A DNA stretch of 64,000 nt. It comes from Shewanella baltica. Its GTDB lineage: Bacteria; Pseudomonadota; Gammaproteobacteria; Enterobacterales; Shewanellaceae. This document shows positions 47,813 to 58,065 of the stretch, piece after piece (position 1 is the first letter of the stretch; each line of letters starts with the position of its first letter). The stretch spans positions 1 through 64,000 of the forward strand of contig NZ_UGYM01000002.1 of the NCBI RefSeq assembly GCF_900456975.1. The letters run 5' to 3'. Below the pieces are notes generated by a model. The model did no database searches and was not told where the DNA came from. It saw nothing but the letters and a program-made list of their open reading frames with translations. A program made the translations under genes and the position numbers.

Positions 47813-49108
47813 TTAGCTAACTAAATCATTATCGACCTTAACCCGCACTTTCCCCGTCAATAGATCCTGCATAAGGGCTTTTTTCATCAATATCAGGCTA
47901 TTAAGTTTCTTCTCTGTAGCTATAAATCTTACTTCTAATGAATTTATTGTGTTGGTAATCGCTTGCTGTTCTTCAAGCGGGGGAATCACACAAAAAATAT
48001 TTTGTAGAATTGATTGAGATATATTCGTCTGCGACATAGCTAGACCAGAAACTCTGCTTGCTAAATATTTTTGCACAAAAGAACTACTTAGCCACAATGA
48101 TAGAAATTTTGAAATACAACGGTTGGTTTGTATTCTAATAATTTTGTCGGAAAGCATTACTTTTTCAGGCACAAAGTCAACGTGTGAAATAACTCCTACA
48201 CGTTCAGCTGGTCCCGCTCGTGTTATTAAAATATCGTTAGCTTTGACTTGTATTTGAGGTCTCGGCTCTAGTTCATTAGGAAGTTTTTTATTTGCTGAAG
48301 GATTAAAGCCATTCCAAGATACAGCTGTAGTTTTTAGAATGCACCACTCACCGTTCGGAGCAGGAGTAGACTCGCATTGAGGACTCCAGCCTGACTCCAT
48401 GACATTTATTAGCTTACTTAGTTTAGTAACTGCCCAGCCCTTTGGGATTCTGCCAACGGGGGAGTCTTTAAATTCGGTGTGGGGCGCATATTTATCACCT
48501 TGCTTGATGCCAACTCCTTTGGTGAGCAGCTCCTGCATCATGCCACTTTTTAAATCTTTGAGCTTGTCGATTTGCGCCTGTGTTTTTTCAATTACCTCAT
48601 CCACAGAAGTCAAAATCGCAGCAATCTTTTGCTGTTCGGGGGGATGAGGGCTAGAAATACGTAATGCTTTAATTGCCGATAGACTTAAAGATTTTTGGCT
48701 AGATCCGCTGACTGTATCGTCAATTTGAGCTTGAATGTTTTCAGCTTGAAGATATTGATATAAATAATCAGCAACTATTATTTGTGGATTAATAACTACT
48801 GTGTTTTGACCTAAGCAAAAAGTCTTATGTGTTTTAACAATTGAAGAACGACCATAACTACCAACTCTAGTCATTAGAATATCATCAAACTGAGGTTTAT
48901 AGTTCTTTGTAAAGATAGAAAAAACCTCGTCATTTACAGTCACTGTATTAGCTAGAGATATTTTTCCTCCTTTGATATCTCCAACCCGAACCATTGGGAA
49001 ACCTGCGTTTGAAAATATCGGAGTTTGGTGTGCAGAATCAACAACCTTAGCAAGATTATCTAGTCGTTCTTCTAACCATATTTTAGGAACAATGTTCAAA
49101 TTGGGCAT
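47813..49108 (-). CDS. hsdS: Type I restriction enzyme, S (specificity) subunit
   Basis: 431 aa with the standard layout: first target-recognition domain (about 10-150), helical spacer (EKTQAQIDKLKDLKSGMMQELLTKG, near 175-200), second domain introduced by DSPVGRIPKGWAV, and a C-terminal spacer (LNSLILMKKALMQDLLTGKVRV). Defines the DNA sequence read by both methylase and nuclease. ATG overlaps the hsdM stop (TAATG). Confidence 0.95.
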   Translation of the reverse strand: MPNLNIVPKIWLEERLDNLAKVVDSAHQTPIFSNAGFPMVRVGDIKGGKISLANTVTVNDEVFSIFTKNYKPQFDDILMTRVGSYGRSSIVKTHKTFCLGQNTVVINPQIIVADYLYQYLQAENIQAQIDDTVSGSSQKSLSLSAIKALRISSPHPPEQQKIAAILTSVDEVIEKTQAQIDKLKDLKSGMMQELLTKGVGIKQGDKYAPHTEFKDSPVGRIPKGWAVTKLSKLINVMESGWSPQCESTPAPNGEWCILKTTAVSWNGFNPSANKKLPNELEPRPQIQVKANDILITRAGPAERVGVISHVDFVPEKVMLSDKIIRIQTNRCISKFLSLWLSSSFVQKYLASRVSGLAMSQTNISQSILQNIFCVIPPLEEQQAITNTINSLEVRFIATEKKLNSLILMKKALMQDLLTGKVRVKVDNDLVS

Positions 49109-50943
49109 TACTCAGTCGCTCCTGCACATCCTTTCGCTCGCGGCACTTGTTGGTCCTCAACAACCGTTCCAGACGTTGCTCTACTTCCTGCATCCTTGCA
49201 GTCGAGCACATCATAACCCAGCTCCTTCAAGTAACCTTGCATCACCTGTTCAGCTTCGGCAACTTCAGCATCTAGCTGGTGGAGTGAGATATGGTATTTA
49301 TCCCACCAGCGTTCAAGTTGCTTGATGATGCTGGCTGCAACCTCTGTATCAGCATGGCTAACATGTTCACGGATCTGCTCTTTGGTTTCGATTTCCGCTC
49401 TGAATTGATAATAGCCTTCGCCCTTAGGCTCAAATACGCAGCTCACATCAAAGCCTTTAAGGATTTCCTCTTGAATATAATCGTCTTGCACTTCACGAAG
49501 TGGAATACCGCCGTGGAGAATGGCGCGCACATCAAAAATCTCTGCGGGTGGCGAGGTATCGGCATAGCGGCGAATATTGAGGTTGTAGTCGTTATCGCGG
49601 ATATCTTTTAGTTTGACTACGGCTGAGTAGCGTTTGATTTCGCTAAAGCTGTCAAAGGTTGCGACGATTTTATTAATATCTTGCGGACGTAAACTATTTT
49701 GGTTTTTGCCTTCTTGATATTCGAGTTCAGCATTAATAAACAGTACCTTGCCTTGGCGCTCGCTCGGCTTTTGTTTATTGATAATTAGCAAACTGGCGGG
49801 GATACCTGTGCCATAGAATAGGCCTGATGGCAGGCCGATCACCGCTTCTAATAAGTCGTCTTCGAGTATGCCTTTACGAATGTCTTTTTCGCTGGAACCT
49901 CTGAACAGCACGCCATGGGGCATGACTACACCGACCATACCATCATCATTCGTGCTGGCGATCATGTGCTGCACAAAGGCGAGGTCGCCAGAGTCTTTTG
50001 GTGGTGTGCCATAGGGGAAGCGGCCAAATTTATCGTTATCGCAGTCTTCTTTGCCCCATTTGGATAACGAAAACGGCGGATTGGCAATCACGCGATCAAA
50101 CGTCATAAGGCTGCCATCAATAGTATGCTTAGGCTCGCGCAGGGTATCGCCTTTGCGAATGTCGGCACTTTGTACCCCATGCAAAAACATGTTCATCTTA
50201 CAGATTGCCCATGTATTGAGGTTCATCTCTTGGCCGTATAACGATAGGTTCGCGGCGTTTTCATTATGGGTCGCAAGGTAGTTACGCATTTGGATCAGCA
50301 TACCGCCCGAACCTGCGGTAGGGTCGTAAATTCGCATGCCCGCATGGGGCTTAAGCAGTGCCACCAGCAATTGCACCACTTCGCTTGGGGTATAGAATTC
50401 ACCGCCTTTTTTACCTGCGCTGTCGGCAAACATTTTAATTAAATATTCGTACGCTGTGCCGAGTAAATCGGGGCGTTCGAAATCGCTATTGCGCAGGCGG
50501 TATTTGCTGAAGTGGCTGAGCAGGTCGCGCAGCTTATTATCGGAGAGCTTGTTTTTAATGTTGAAGTCGATAGTGACTAACACGCCCTCAAGGTTTGAGT
50601 TGTGTTCTTCAATGGCTTCAGCGGCGGTATTGAGCGCCTCACCAATGTTGTGCTTTAAATCTTTAAGCGCTGACCAGCGTGCAACTTCAGGAATATAGAA
50701 GGTGCTGTCGTATTCATCTTCATCACTGGCTAAGGCTTCGGCCTGTGCTTGGGTTTTACCTTTGGCAAGATAGTATTCGATCACCTGCTCACGGGCTTCA
50801 TCGAATGAATCCGATAAACGCTTAAGGAACATCATGCCGAAGATGTAGTCTTTGAACTCCGACGCATCCATATTGCCGCGTAGAATATCCGCCGTTTCCC
50901 AGAGAAACGATTCTAACTGTTGAAGAGTGATTTGATTTGACAC
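49108..50943 (-). CDS. hsdM: Type I restriction enzyme, M (N6-adenine methylase) subunit
   Basis: 611 aa. GTG start at 50943 (AGAGAA upstream). Seen: HsdM N-terminal helical domain ([34 protein letters not shown]), SAM motif [13 protein letters not shown], catalytic [10 protein letters not shown]. Longer than the usual 490-530 aa because of a C-terminal extension of about 100 residues (from about 500) with charged helices. First gene of hsdM-hsdS and probably of the downstream RhuM-Fic gene. Confidence 0.95.
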   Translation of the reverse strand: MSNQITLQQLESFLWETADILRGNMDASEFKDYIFGMMFLKRLSDSFDEAREQVIEYYLAKGKTQAQAEALASDEDEYDSTFYIPEVARWSALKDLKHNIGEALNTAAEAIEEHNSNLEGVLVTIDFNIKNKLSDNKLRDLLSHFSKYRLRNSDFERPDLLGTAYEYLIKMFADSAGKKGGEFYTPSEVVQLLVALLKPHAGMRIYDPTAGSGGMLIQMRNYLATHNENAANLSLYGQEMNLNTWAICKMNMFLHGVQSADIRKGDTLREPKHTIDGSLMTFDRVIANPPFSLSKWGKEDCDNDKFGRFPYGTPPKDSGDLAFVQHMIASTNDDGMVGVVMPHGVLFRGSSEKDIRKGILEDDLLEAVIGLPSGLFYGTGIPASLLIINKQKPSERQGKVLFINAELEYQEGKNQNSLRPQDINKIVATFDSFSEIKRYSAVVKLKDIRDNDYNLNIRRYADTSPPAEIFDVRAILHGGIPLREVQDDYIQEEILKGFDVSCVFEPKGEGYYQFRAEIETKEQIREHVSHADTEVAASIIKQLERWWDKYHISLHQLDAEVAEAEQVMQGYLKELGYDVLDCKDAGSRATSGTVVEDQQVPRAKGCAGATE

Positions 50944-51374
50944 TGATTTTCTCTAATGAATTTGGTTAGCACTGTGGGTTAAGTGATGCTGATAAAAGTC
51001 CCCTGTGCATTGATGCGCCAAAGTGTACTTATAAGGGAGGAAGGGTACAACGCTATGATGGGGAAATATGCGCTGTACGGCAAAGTCGTGCCGTTGGTGC
51101 TTGATTGCTACAGATTTTACTCACTCGAAAGTGACTGTACAAATTGATAACATAAATTGTTAATTAAATGTCAACCGTATCCCTATTTTGGATCTCAAGC
51201 TGTTTTTCATTGAGTCTTGCTCATCTTTCACTAGGGTATGATTTTGTTTTGTATGAATTTTAATGAGCGTCTGGTTTTAAGCTGATGTTATTGTGATCCA
51301 CTCATGGCTGATCCACACTTCAGTGTGAGATCCACTTCAGCCCAAGCCTAATTGTTTTAAACTTGTTGGCTTTT
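50944..51374. promoter_or_regulatory. 431-bp spacer upstream of hsdM with short repeats
   Basis: Non-coding. Holds the hsdM promoter and a cluster of three GATCCAC repeats (51295, 51310, 51329) around a perfect palindrome CACACT-TC-AGTGTG (51314-51327). The cluster lies just after the end of the inovirus-Gp2-like gene. A 30-codon frame at 51055-51147 has a purine-rich leader but nothing else to support it. Confidence 0.45.
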
Positions 51375-52070
51375 CTATGCTCGGCTTGAACTCGTTTGAA
51401 AGCGTTTTACTTTATTTGGGGTGAGTTCTTTACTGTAGTTCTTGGCAAGATAACTGATCCGCAGAATTGCAGAATCTAAGCCTTTAAGTCCTTTACGTTC
51501 AACTTTGTAGCTCGCCGATTCGGGCAGCCGTGCTAAAGTATCTGGATGCATACAGCAGGCTTTTTGCACTTGTTGAAATGCGCCCCAGCCTGACTTCGCT
51601 TTATGTCCATTGAGCAGAATAAAGCAGTGATAATGGGCTTTATCACTTCTTGGTGTTTGCTCCCGTACCCAAAAAAACCAGACCTTAGATTGGTAGTGCT
51701 TATCGAGGTATCTCAGTAAGGTTTTTCGGTATTTGCTGATTAAGCTGTTATTGGGTGTTTCGGTATAGACATGTAGATCAAATCTGACGAGTAGGATTTT
51801 AGAATAATGATCTAGCGCTGTTAGCAGTTGATCGATCATTGTATTCATAATGCTGGAGTTGATGCCGTGCTCAAAGCTCAAAACTTGAAACAAGGTGTTC
51901 TGGTATAGAAAGCTTCCTAAGGTAAAGCGACGAGCGGAAATATTATAAATAACCTGCTTGTTATTAGAGTAGGAATCTGGGGTAAGACCAGTATTGCCAT
52001 CGAATTGCTGCTGTTCAGATTGCTTTATTTTGCTGGTTAAACGTGGTTTTGAGTTTGCATTTGTCAGCAT
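51375..52070 (-). CDS. Inovirus Gp2-like protein (YagK/YfjJ C-terminal domain)
   Basis: 231 aa. Seen: ILLVRFDLHVYTE and, later, WFWVREQTPRSDKAHYHCFILLNG, the pattern of the YagK/YfjJ (DUF3296) family found in prophages and islands, related to inovirus replication protein Gp2. The HYHCF-type histidine pair is reminiscent of HUH endonucleases, but the catalytic tyrosine is not certain. Might start replication of the excised element. Follows two AlpA-like genes. Confidence 0.75.
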   Translation of the reverse strand: MLTNANSKPRLTSKIKQSEQQQFDGNTGLTPDSYSNNKQVIYNISARRFTLGSFLYQNTLFQVLSFEHGINSSIMNTMIDQLLTALDHYSKILLVRFDLHVYTETPNNSLISKYRKTLLRYLDKHYQSKVWFFWVREQTPRSDKAHYHCFILLNGHKAKSGWGAFQQVQKACCMHPDTLARLPESASYKVERKGLKGLDSAILRISYLAKNYSKELTPNKVKRFQTSSSRA

Positions 52071-52153
52071 TTAATCGCACTCGATTGAACTTTGTCGCAA
52101 TTTGTTGCGTTTACAGGCCAAAATAAGGCGGCAAATGCCGCCTTTGATAGATG

Positions 52154-52375
52154 TTACTTAGTGCTGTTTAGCCAGTTAATGTAACTCGATTCTGACCAGC
52201 CGATGGTTCGGCAGTGGCTTTTTATGGGTTGAATGAAGGCCTTTCTTTTTACTCGTCGGTATAGGGTTGTTCTATCTATGCCGAGTAATTGGCTCATTTC
52301 TGTGATTCTGATTATTCGCTCCATCGGTCGTTGCTGGAGCAATTGAGCGTATTGGGCTCTTGCATTAGCCTTCAT
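52154..52375 (-). CDS. AlpA-family regulator, second copy
   Basis: 73 aa. MERIIRITEMSQLLGIDRTTLYRRVKRKAF and GWSESSYINWLN are the AlpA/excisionase-like winged helix pattern. AlpA proteins activate the integrase or excision of P4-like elements. Start lies 11 bp inside the preceding AlpA-like gene. Confidence 0.8.
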   Translation of the reverse strand: MKANARAQYAQLLQQRPMERIIRITEMSQLLGIDRTTLYRRVKRKAFIQPIKSHCRTIGWSESSYINWLNSTK

Positions 52376-52610
52376 ATCCGGCTCCCTGAGCTAATTGCTC
52401 GGATAGCCCACCTCCTGAGTGAACCCATTGCATAAGCTCTGATAGACGCCAACCGACGGAACGGCTTCCCAATTTGATTCGTTTAGGGAAACGGTTAAGT
52501 CTTTCTAATTGGAAAGCTTGCGAACGGCTGATTGAGGTGATGAGTTTACGCTCTGATTCACGCACGATACGGTCTTGAATAGCTGATTGATTGATACTAA
52601 AAATGGACAT
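52365..52610 (-). CDS. AlpA-family regulator, first copy
   Basis: 81 aa. SISRSQAFQLERLNRFPKRI and SVGWRLSELMQWVHSGG give an AlpA-type DNA-binding domain, divergent from the neighbour. Two AlpA-like genes in tandem suggest a heteromeric or two-step control of excision (inference). Confidence 0.75.
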   Translation of the reverse strand: MSIFSINQSAIQDRIVRESERKLITSISRSQAFQLERLNRFPKRIKLGSRSVGWRLSELMQWVHSGGGLSEQLAQGAGYEG

Positions 52611-52717
52611 GAATGCTCCTAAAGATTGTCTCTGTTTGACCTAGGAGCATCTTGCCTGTTTGCAATTGTGATTTCGGGGTAAAAATAAAATTTGATTTTT
52701 ACCCCAAATTTAATCCC

Positions 52718-53542
52718 TTAAATATCCTGCATTTTAGTGCCTAACACCCACGTATTTTGCCTAATATTCGCAAGCAGTTGCATTAGATGAGATTCGTTGC
52801 TGAGAATCTTGCGATAAAACGGTGCATAGGTTTTTTTATATAGCTCGATTCTAGGATCTTGTTTAGATTCTTCCCCAAGCAGTAATTCACTCAGCACATT
52901 TTGTGTAAATTCCAGCTTTTGCCAATTATCTTCATAAAAAGGGACATGGTTATAGCAATACATCATGAGATCAAGGTAGGGGATCAACTTATAAGTCAGC
53001 AGCTTTTTGAAGGTTTTCTCATTTGCTTGAAAATTATCAGGCGCTTTGGGTTCGGGGATTGATAGGGTTTTGCGCAACTGATTAATCAGGAACTCACAGT
53101 CACCCAATATCGCTTTATTGGGTTTAGTTAAGTCTATGCCTACCACAGTTAAGTCTAGATTCTGCCCCAGCAAAGGCATTAGTAGTTGCGGCTCTAAGTC
53201 TAAGTAGTGATCACCACTGCGGAGTTTAATCTCTTCAGTTATCCCGAGAAGATCAACATGGTTCAATGCGATGACTGTCGGAAAGTCTGGTTGTGTGACC
53301 GGATTTGAATTGATGATGACATAGCCCTTCTGGATCAGTTGCCACCGTTTACTGTCAGTCAGCTTTCTACCATTAGGTAAAGTCGGTGAGTTGTGAAGGG
53401 TCAACCTGAATTCTAGCTCATTAAGAAATTGTGCAGCGGTGAGGTCTGCTAGGCAATCATAGTTCTTAATTGAAAACCATTTAGGCCATTTGGGATGGTC
53501 TGATGTTTTAATTCGTATTGAGATAGGTATAGGCGTTTTCAT
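52718..53542 (-). CDS. Hypothetical island protein, 274 aa (possibly DUF6387-like)
   Basis: Opening KWPKWFSIKNYDCLADLTAAQFLNELEFRL resembles proteins with the DUF6387 label that sit next to attachment sites in many islands; I hold this assignment loosely. Helical, soluble, no known catalytic motif. It is the last gene before attR and 117 bp from the fis stop. Confidence 0.6.
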   Translation of the reverse strand: MKTPIPISIRIKTSDHPKWPKWFSIKNYDCLADLTAAQFLNELEFRLTLHNSPTLPNGRKLTDSKRWQLIQKGYVIINSNPVTQPDFPTVIALNHVDLLGITEEIKLRSGDHYLDLEPQLLMPLLGQNLDLTVVGIDLTKPNKAILGDCEFLINQLRKTLSIPEPKAPDNFQANEKTFKKLLTYKLIPYLDLMMYCYNHVPFYEDNWQKLEFTQNVLSELLLGEESKQDPRIELYKKTYAPFYRKILSNESHLMQLLANIRQNTWVLGTKMQDI

Positions 53543-53570
53543 TGATAAAAGCTCGACTAGGAATTCTCTC

Positions 53571-53587
53571 GGGGTACATATGGGGGT
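53571..53587. other. Integrase arm-type site, right
   Basis: GGGGTACATATGGGGGT, identical to 34566-34582, followed directly by TACATAT so that the unit (G)GGGGTACATAT occurs twice in tandem. About 57 bp inside attR. Confidence 0.55.
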
Positions 53588-53600
53588 ACATATAATGTGA

Positions 53601-53632
53601 AAAGGGGCTAACCCTTACAGGTTAACCCCTTT
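53601..53632. terminator. Hairpin near the island's right end
   Basis: AAAGGGG(C)TAACC pairs with GGTTAACCCCTTT around CTTACA (one mismatch-tolerant G:T). It lies 27 nt downstream of the fis stop and may replace the fis terminator displaced 19 kb away. Confidence 0.65.
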
Positions 53633-53643
53633 CCTAACAATCA

Positions 53644-54949
<1,306 letters not shown>

Positions 54950-55094
54950 TTTATGTTTCACCTTAGCTCTTCAAAGGGGCGCTATAGTAGCCCTTTTTGT
55001 TGGCCGTGAAAAGGTCAATAAATGACCTAGATGTAATTTTTTTTCTTGACTTTTAATCGGCGAGAAGTCAGAGGCTGAATAGTTAGAAGCCAGC

Positions 55095-55115
55095 GGTGGC
55101 GCATGTTGCGCCACC
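55095..55115 (-). terminator. Hairpin after prmA
   Basis: GGTGGCGCA-TGT-TGCGCCACC, a perfect 9-bp stem 8 nt downstream of the prmA stop. No T-run follows on the minus strand, so it may end transcription weakly or stabilise the transcript end. Confidence 0.5.
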
Positions 55116-55123
55116 CTTTAGCG

Positions 55124-56005
55124 CTATTTACGCTTGCCTGTCAAGCGGCTCCAATCTTCTTTGTGAGCCGCTGCGTCCATATCGAACCATTGGCTATAAA
55201 AGTCAGAGATTTCTTGGGCTTGTTCTTTGAGGAGACCGGAAAGGGCAAGTTTGCCACCGGTTTTTACGCGTTCTGCGATCAAAGGCGCTAATTCACGCAG
55301 TGGGCCGGCAAGAATATTGGCGACCAGAACGTCGGCTTTGAGATCGGCGGGTTGGTCTTCTGGCAAGTACAAGGCTAGCTTGTCGGCGACATCATTGCGC
55401 TCGGCGTTGGCACGTGAGGCGTCGATGGCTTGATAGTCGATATCGATACCTGTGACGTTTTTCGCGCCCAGTTTCAGTGCTGCTACGGCTAAGATGCCAG
55501 AGCCACAGCCAAAGTCGATCACTTCTTCATCGCTTAAATCTAAGCTGTCTAGCCACTCTAAACACAGTGCTGTCGTAGGGTGAGTACCTGTGCCGAAGGC
55601 AAGACCGGGATCGAGGATCACATTGACTGCAGTTGGATCGGGGATCTCGCGCCAGCTTGGGCAGATCCACAAACGCGTGCCGAATTGGATTGGGTGGAAG
55701 TTATCCATCCACTCACGCACCCAGTCTTTATCTTCAATTTGTTCGACCTTATGGCTGAAGTTCTCGCCGAGGAAAGGCAAGGTTTTCAACATGGCGATGG
55801 TCGGTGTCAGATCGGTTTCTGCATCGAATAAGGCAACGACAACGGTATCGCGCCACAGTGGGGTTTCGCCCAGTTTAGGTTCAAAAATAGGGGTGTCTTT
55901 ACCGTCTTCGAAGGTGATAGAGACTGAGCCTTCTTCCATGAGCAAGTCGCTGATGGTTTCAGCGTCATCGCTATTGGTGTTTATACGGAGTTGGATCCAA
56001 GGCAT
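55124..56005 (-). CDS. prmA: Ribosomal protein L11 methyltransferase
   Basis: Trimethylates ribosomal protein L11. 293 aa, the normal length, from ATG 56005 ([16 protein letters not shown]); an in-frame GTG/ATG at 56032 adds nine residues unsupported by the family. AGGA lies upstream. Seen: [17 protein letters not shown] loop [22 protein letters not shown]. Confidence 0.96.
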   Translation of the reverse strand: MPWIQLRINTNSDDAETISDLLMEEGSVSITFEDGKDTPIFEPKLGETPLWRDTVVVALFDAETDLTPTIAMLKTLPFLGENFSHKVEQIEDKDWVREWMDNFHPIQFGTRLWICPSWREIPDPTAVNVILDPGLAFGTGTHPTTALCLEWLDSLDLSDEEVIDFGCGSGILAVAALKLGAKNVTGIDIDYQAIDASRANAERNDVADKLALYLPEDQPADLKADVLVANILAGPLRELAPLIAERVKTGGKLALSGLLKEQAQEISDFYSQWFDMDAAAHKEDWSRLTGKRK

Positions 56006-56389
56006 GGGGGCATCCTGTGGCTGAGTGTGCAAAAGCTAAGGGTTCAAAATATCGCGCTATTGTAAACCATGGCTTAAGGTTCTGCGACTGACTATCGTGG
56101 CATAGCGTTTTTGTCTGCGTAGACAAGGTGTTAGCGAACGCGCATTGATTGGTATTAAAAAACGAATTGTCAGTTTTAATATTTGATATAACACTCTGAA
56201 ATATATTGGTTAATTGGTTTTACCTTTGTTTGGTTTGGTGTGTTTTTTGTGATCTTCTTCTAAGAGTTGCACTCAGCCAGGTGAGTTGGCTCACGCTTTA
56301 AATCTGTGACACTGAGGCCGGATCTACGTTGCTGCTATGGTGTAGTTTGCCAAGAGGTGCCAACGACGAACGACATAGGTGAATCTAAG
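56006..56389. promoter_or_regulatory. Spacer between prmA and the fumarate reductase genes
   Basis: 384 bp with divergent promoters. Contains a CRP-like site at 56281-56294 and an AT-rich block around 56150-56215. An in-frame upstream extension of the first frd gene (from 56306) is rejected. Confidence 0.5.
56281..56294. promoter_or_regulatory. CRP-like site upstream of frdC1
   Basis: GTGA-GTTGGC-TCAC, perfect core of the CRP consensus (flanks differ), 102 bp before the frdC1 ATG. The bases around it (CACTCA upstream, TGGCTCACG) recur before frdC2. Confidence 0.55.
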
Positions 56390-57112
56390 ATGACAAGCAT
56401 TACTCGAGTTCACAATAGGGTGAGTACGCCGCTAGGTCATCCTTGGTCGGCAAAGGCTGACAGGCTACAGAGCGCGACAGGGATTATGCTCGGCAGCTTT
56501 TTATTGCTGCATATGCATTTTGAGTCGAGCATTTTGCTGGGAAAAGAGGCCTTTTATCGTGTGGTGCAGTTGCTTGAAGGTGGCATGTTCAGCAGCACAG
56601 GACACGGTTTCCCCATAGTCACTAAAGTGTTTTCAGTGTTTATGCTATTGGTGGTGATAGTACATGCGGCGGTAGCACTGCGGCGTTTTCCGGCGCAGCT
56701 CGGGCAATGGCGCGCCCTGCGCTCGCACATGGGCAGCATCAACCACAAGGACACCCATGCGTGGTTTTGGCAACTGATCAGCGGCTTTATCTTATTTTTT
56801 CTCGTTCCTGTTCATCTCTTCACTATGATTTTGAATCCCGAAATTGGTCCGCATTTATCGGCCGAGCGGGTGTATCACGACAATGCTTGGTTGTTATATG
56901 CGCTGTTGCTGCCTGCTGTGGTTGTGCACGCCATGATTGGTCTGTATCGCGTCGCGGTAAAGTGGGGCATAACCACCAAACGCTCAGGTCTACGAAAAGT
57001 AGCTAAGGTGTTGATTATCTATCTGCTATGTCTGGGGACTGCGAGCCTAGTGTCCTATCTGTTTATCGGTAGTGAGCTGGGTATTCCTGTGCAGCCCTTT
57101 GTGCCTGAGTAG
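56390..57112 (+). CDS. frdC: Fumarate reductase dihaem cytochrome b subunit, paralogue 1
   Basis: Membrane anchor and menaquinol site of a Wolinella-type quinol:fumarate reductase. 240 aa from ATG 56390; a longer frame from 56306 has no support. Five membrane helices. Haem ligands by alignment with the Wolinella protein: His41 (LLLHMHF), His92 (VIVHAAVALRRFP), His142 (VPVHLF), His180 (VVVHAMIGLYR). Glu63 (equivalent of Glu66 needed for menaquinol oxidation) is present, but the position of the E-pathway Glu180 is Val178. About 170 bp separate it from the second cytochrome gene. Confidence 0.88.
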   Translation: MTSITRVHNRVSTPLGHPWSAKADRLQSATGIMLGSFLLLHMHFESSILLGKEAFYRVVQLLEGGMFSSTGHGFPIVTKVFSVFMLLVVIVHAAVALRRFPAQLGQWRALRSHMGSINHKDTHAWFWQLISGFILFFLVPVHLFTMILNPEIGPHLSAERVYHDNAWLLYALLLPAVVVHAMIGLYRVAVKWGITTKRSGLRKVAKVLIIYLLCLGTASLVSYLFIGSELGIPVQPFVPE

Positions 57113-57183
57113 GCTTTGAGCTGGCAGCAGGATTTTGTTTCACTGCTATTATTTAAGCATTAGGTTAATTATTCAGCACTCAA

Positions 57184-57197
57184 TTGATCTGGCTCAC
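57184..57197. promoter_or_regulatory. CRP-like site upstream of frdC2
   Basis: TTGA-TCTGGC-TCAC, one mismatch in the core, 94 bp before the frdC2 ATG. Same spacing and similar surroundings (CACTCA, TGGCTCACG) as the site before frdC1. Confidence 0.45.
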
Positions 57198-57284
57198 GTT
57201 TTCATGTGGATATGTGAGCGATATTAATTTGCAGTAAGACTTAATGAGATTGGCTCGATAAGGTCAACGGCGTGAGGCGATAGG

Positions 57285-57956
57285 ATGGCGATCAAACTAA
57301 CGATTAAAAAATGGAGTGCTTGGCTGGATTTAAGTCAGAGCGTGTCTGGCGTCATCCTCGCGGTCTTTCTGTGGACCCACTTAGTCTTAGTGTCATCGAT
57401 TTTACTGGGTAGCGATGCCATGAATTGGGTGGCGCGCACTATGGAGTTGAGTTTTCTTTCTGACGATGGCCACGGTTATCCCTGGGTGGTGACGGCTATT
57501 GCGATGGGTATTGCTGCTCTTGCGTTAGTACATGTATTAGTTGCGCTGCAAAAGTTACCTATGAGTTTGCGCCAGCAAAGGGCACTGCGGCAACAAATGC
57601 AGGTGATCAACCACAGTGATACGCGTCTGTGGCGCTGGCAAGCCATTACCGGTGTGGTGATTTTACTGCTGTTGCCTGTGCATCTGTGGCTTATTGGCTC
57701 AGCCCCCGAAACCATTGGCCCCCAAGGGAGCGCCGACCGTATTTGGAACCAAGGTGTGTGGATGGTTTACCTGCCGTTGCTGCTCACGGTGGAGTTACAT
57801 GCGGCGATTGGTATTTACCGTGTGGCCTTGAAATGGGGCGCTGCGAGGGATCTCAATAGTCGCAACCGATTACGTAAGATCAAAACTATAGTGAGCGTGC
57901 TATTTGTCACCGTAGGCATAGCTTCGCTGCTGGCGTTTTTACCCCATGCGAGTTAA
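57285..57956 (+). CDS. Fumarate reductase dihaem cytochrome b subunit, paralogue 2
   Basis: 223 aa, same family and fold as the preceding gene but clearly diverged. Four haem histidines: His32 (WTHLVL), His83 (LVHVLVAL), His133 (PVHLWL), His172 (VELHAAIGIYR). Unlike paralogue 1 it keeps both glutamates: Glu54 (MELSF) and Glu170 (VELH), the equivalents of Wolinella Glu66 and Glu180. It is the closer match to the Wolinella protein (LGSDAMNWV, TIGPQGSADR). Followed 110 bp later by frdA. Confidence 0.88.
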   Translation: MAIKLTIKKWSAWLDLSQSVSGVILAVFLWTHLVLVSSILLGSDAMNWVARTMELSFLSDDGHGYPWVVTAIAMGIAALALVHVLVALQKLPMSLRQQRALRQQMQVINHSDTRLWRWQAITGVVILLLLPVHLWLIGSAPETIGPQGSADRIWNQGVWMVYLPLLLTVELHAAIGIYRVALKWGAARDLNSRNRLRKIKTIVSVLFVTVGIASLLAFLPHAS

Positions 57957-58065
57957 CTCCTCCAGAAATTAATGAATAAGTAAATCAATGGCTAAGCTTA
58001 TTAATGAATAGAATGTCGAACACAGCAAACGGCACAAGCACAACAGACCCGATTAAGGAGCAGGC

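Noticed and set aside
51055..51147. 30-codon frame after GGGAGGAAGG upstream of hsdM
   Set aside because: Purine-rich leader is suggestive, but the product has no recognisable feature and the spacing is long.
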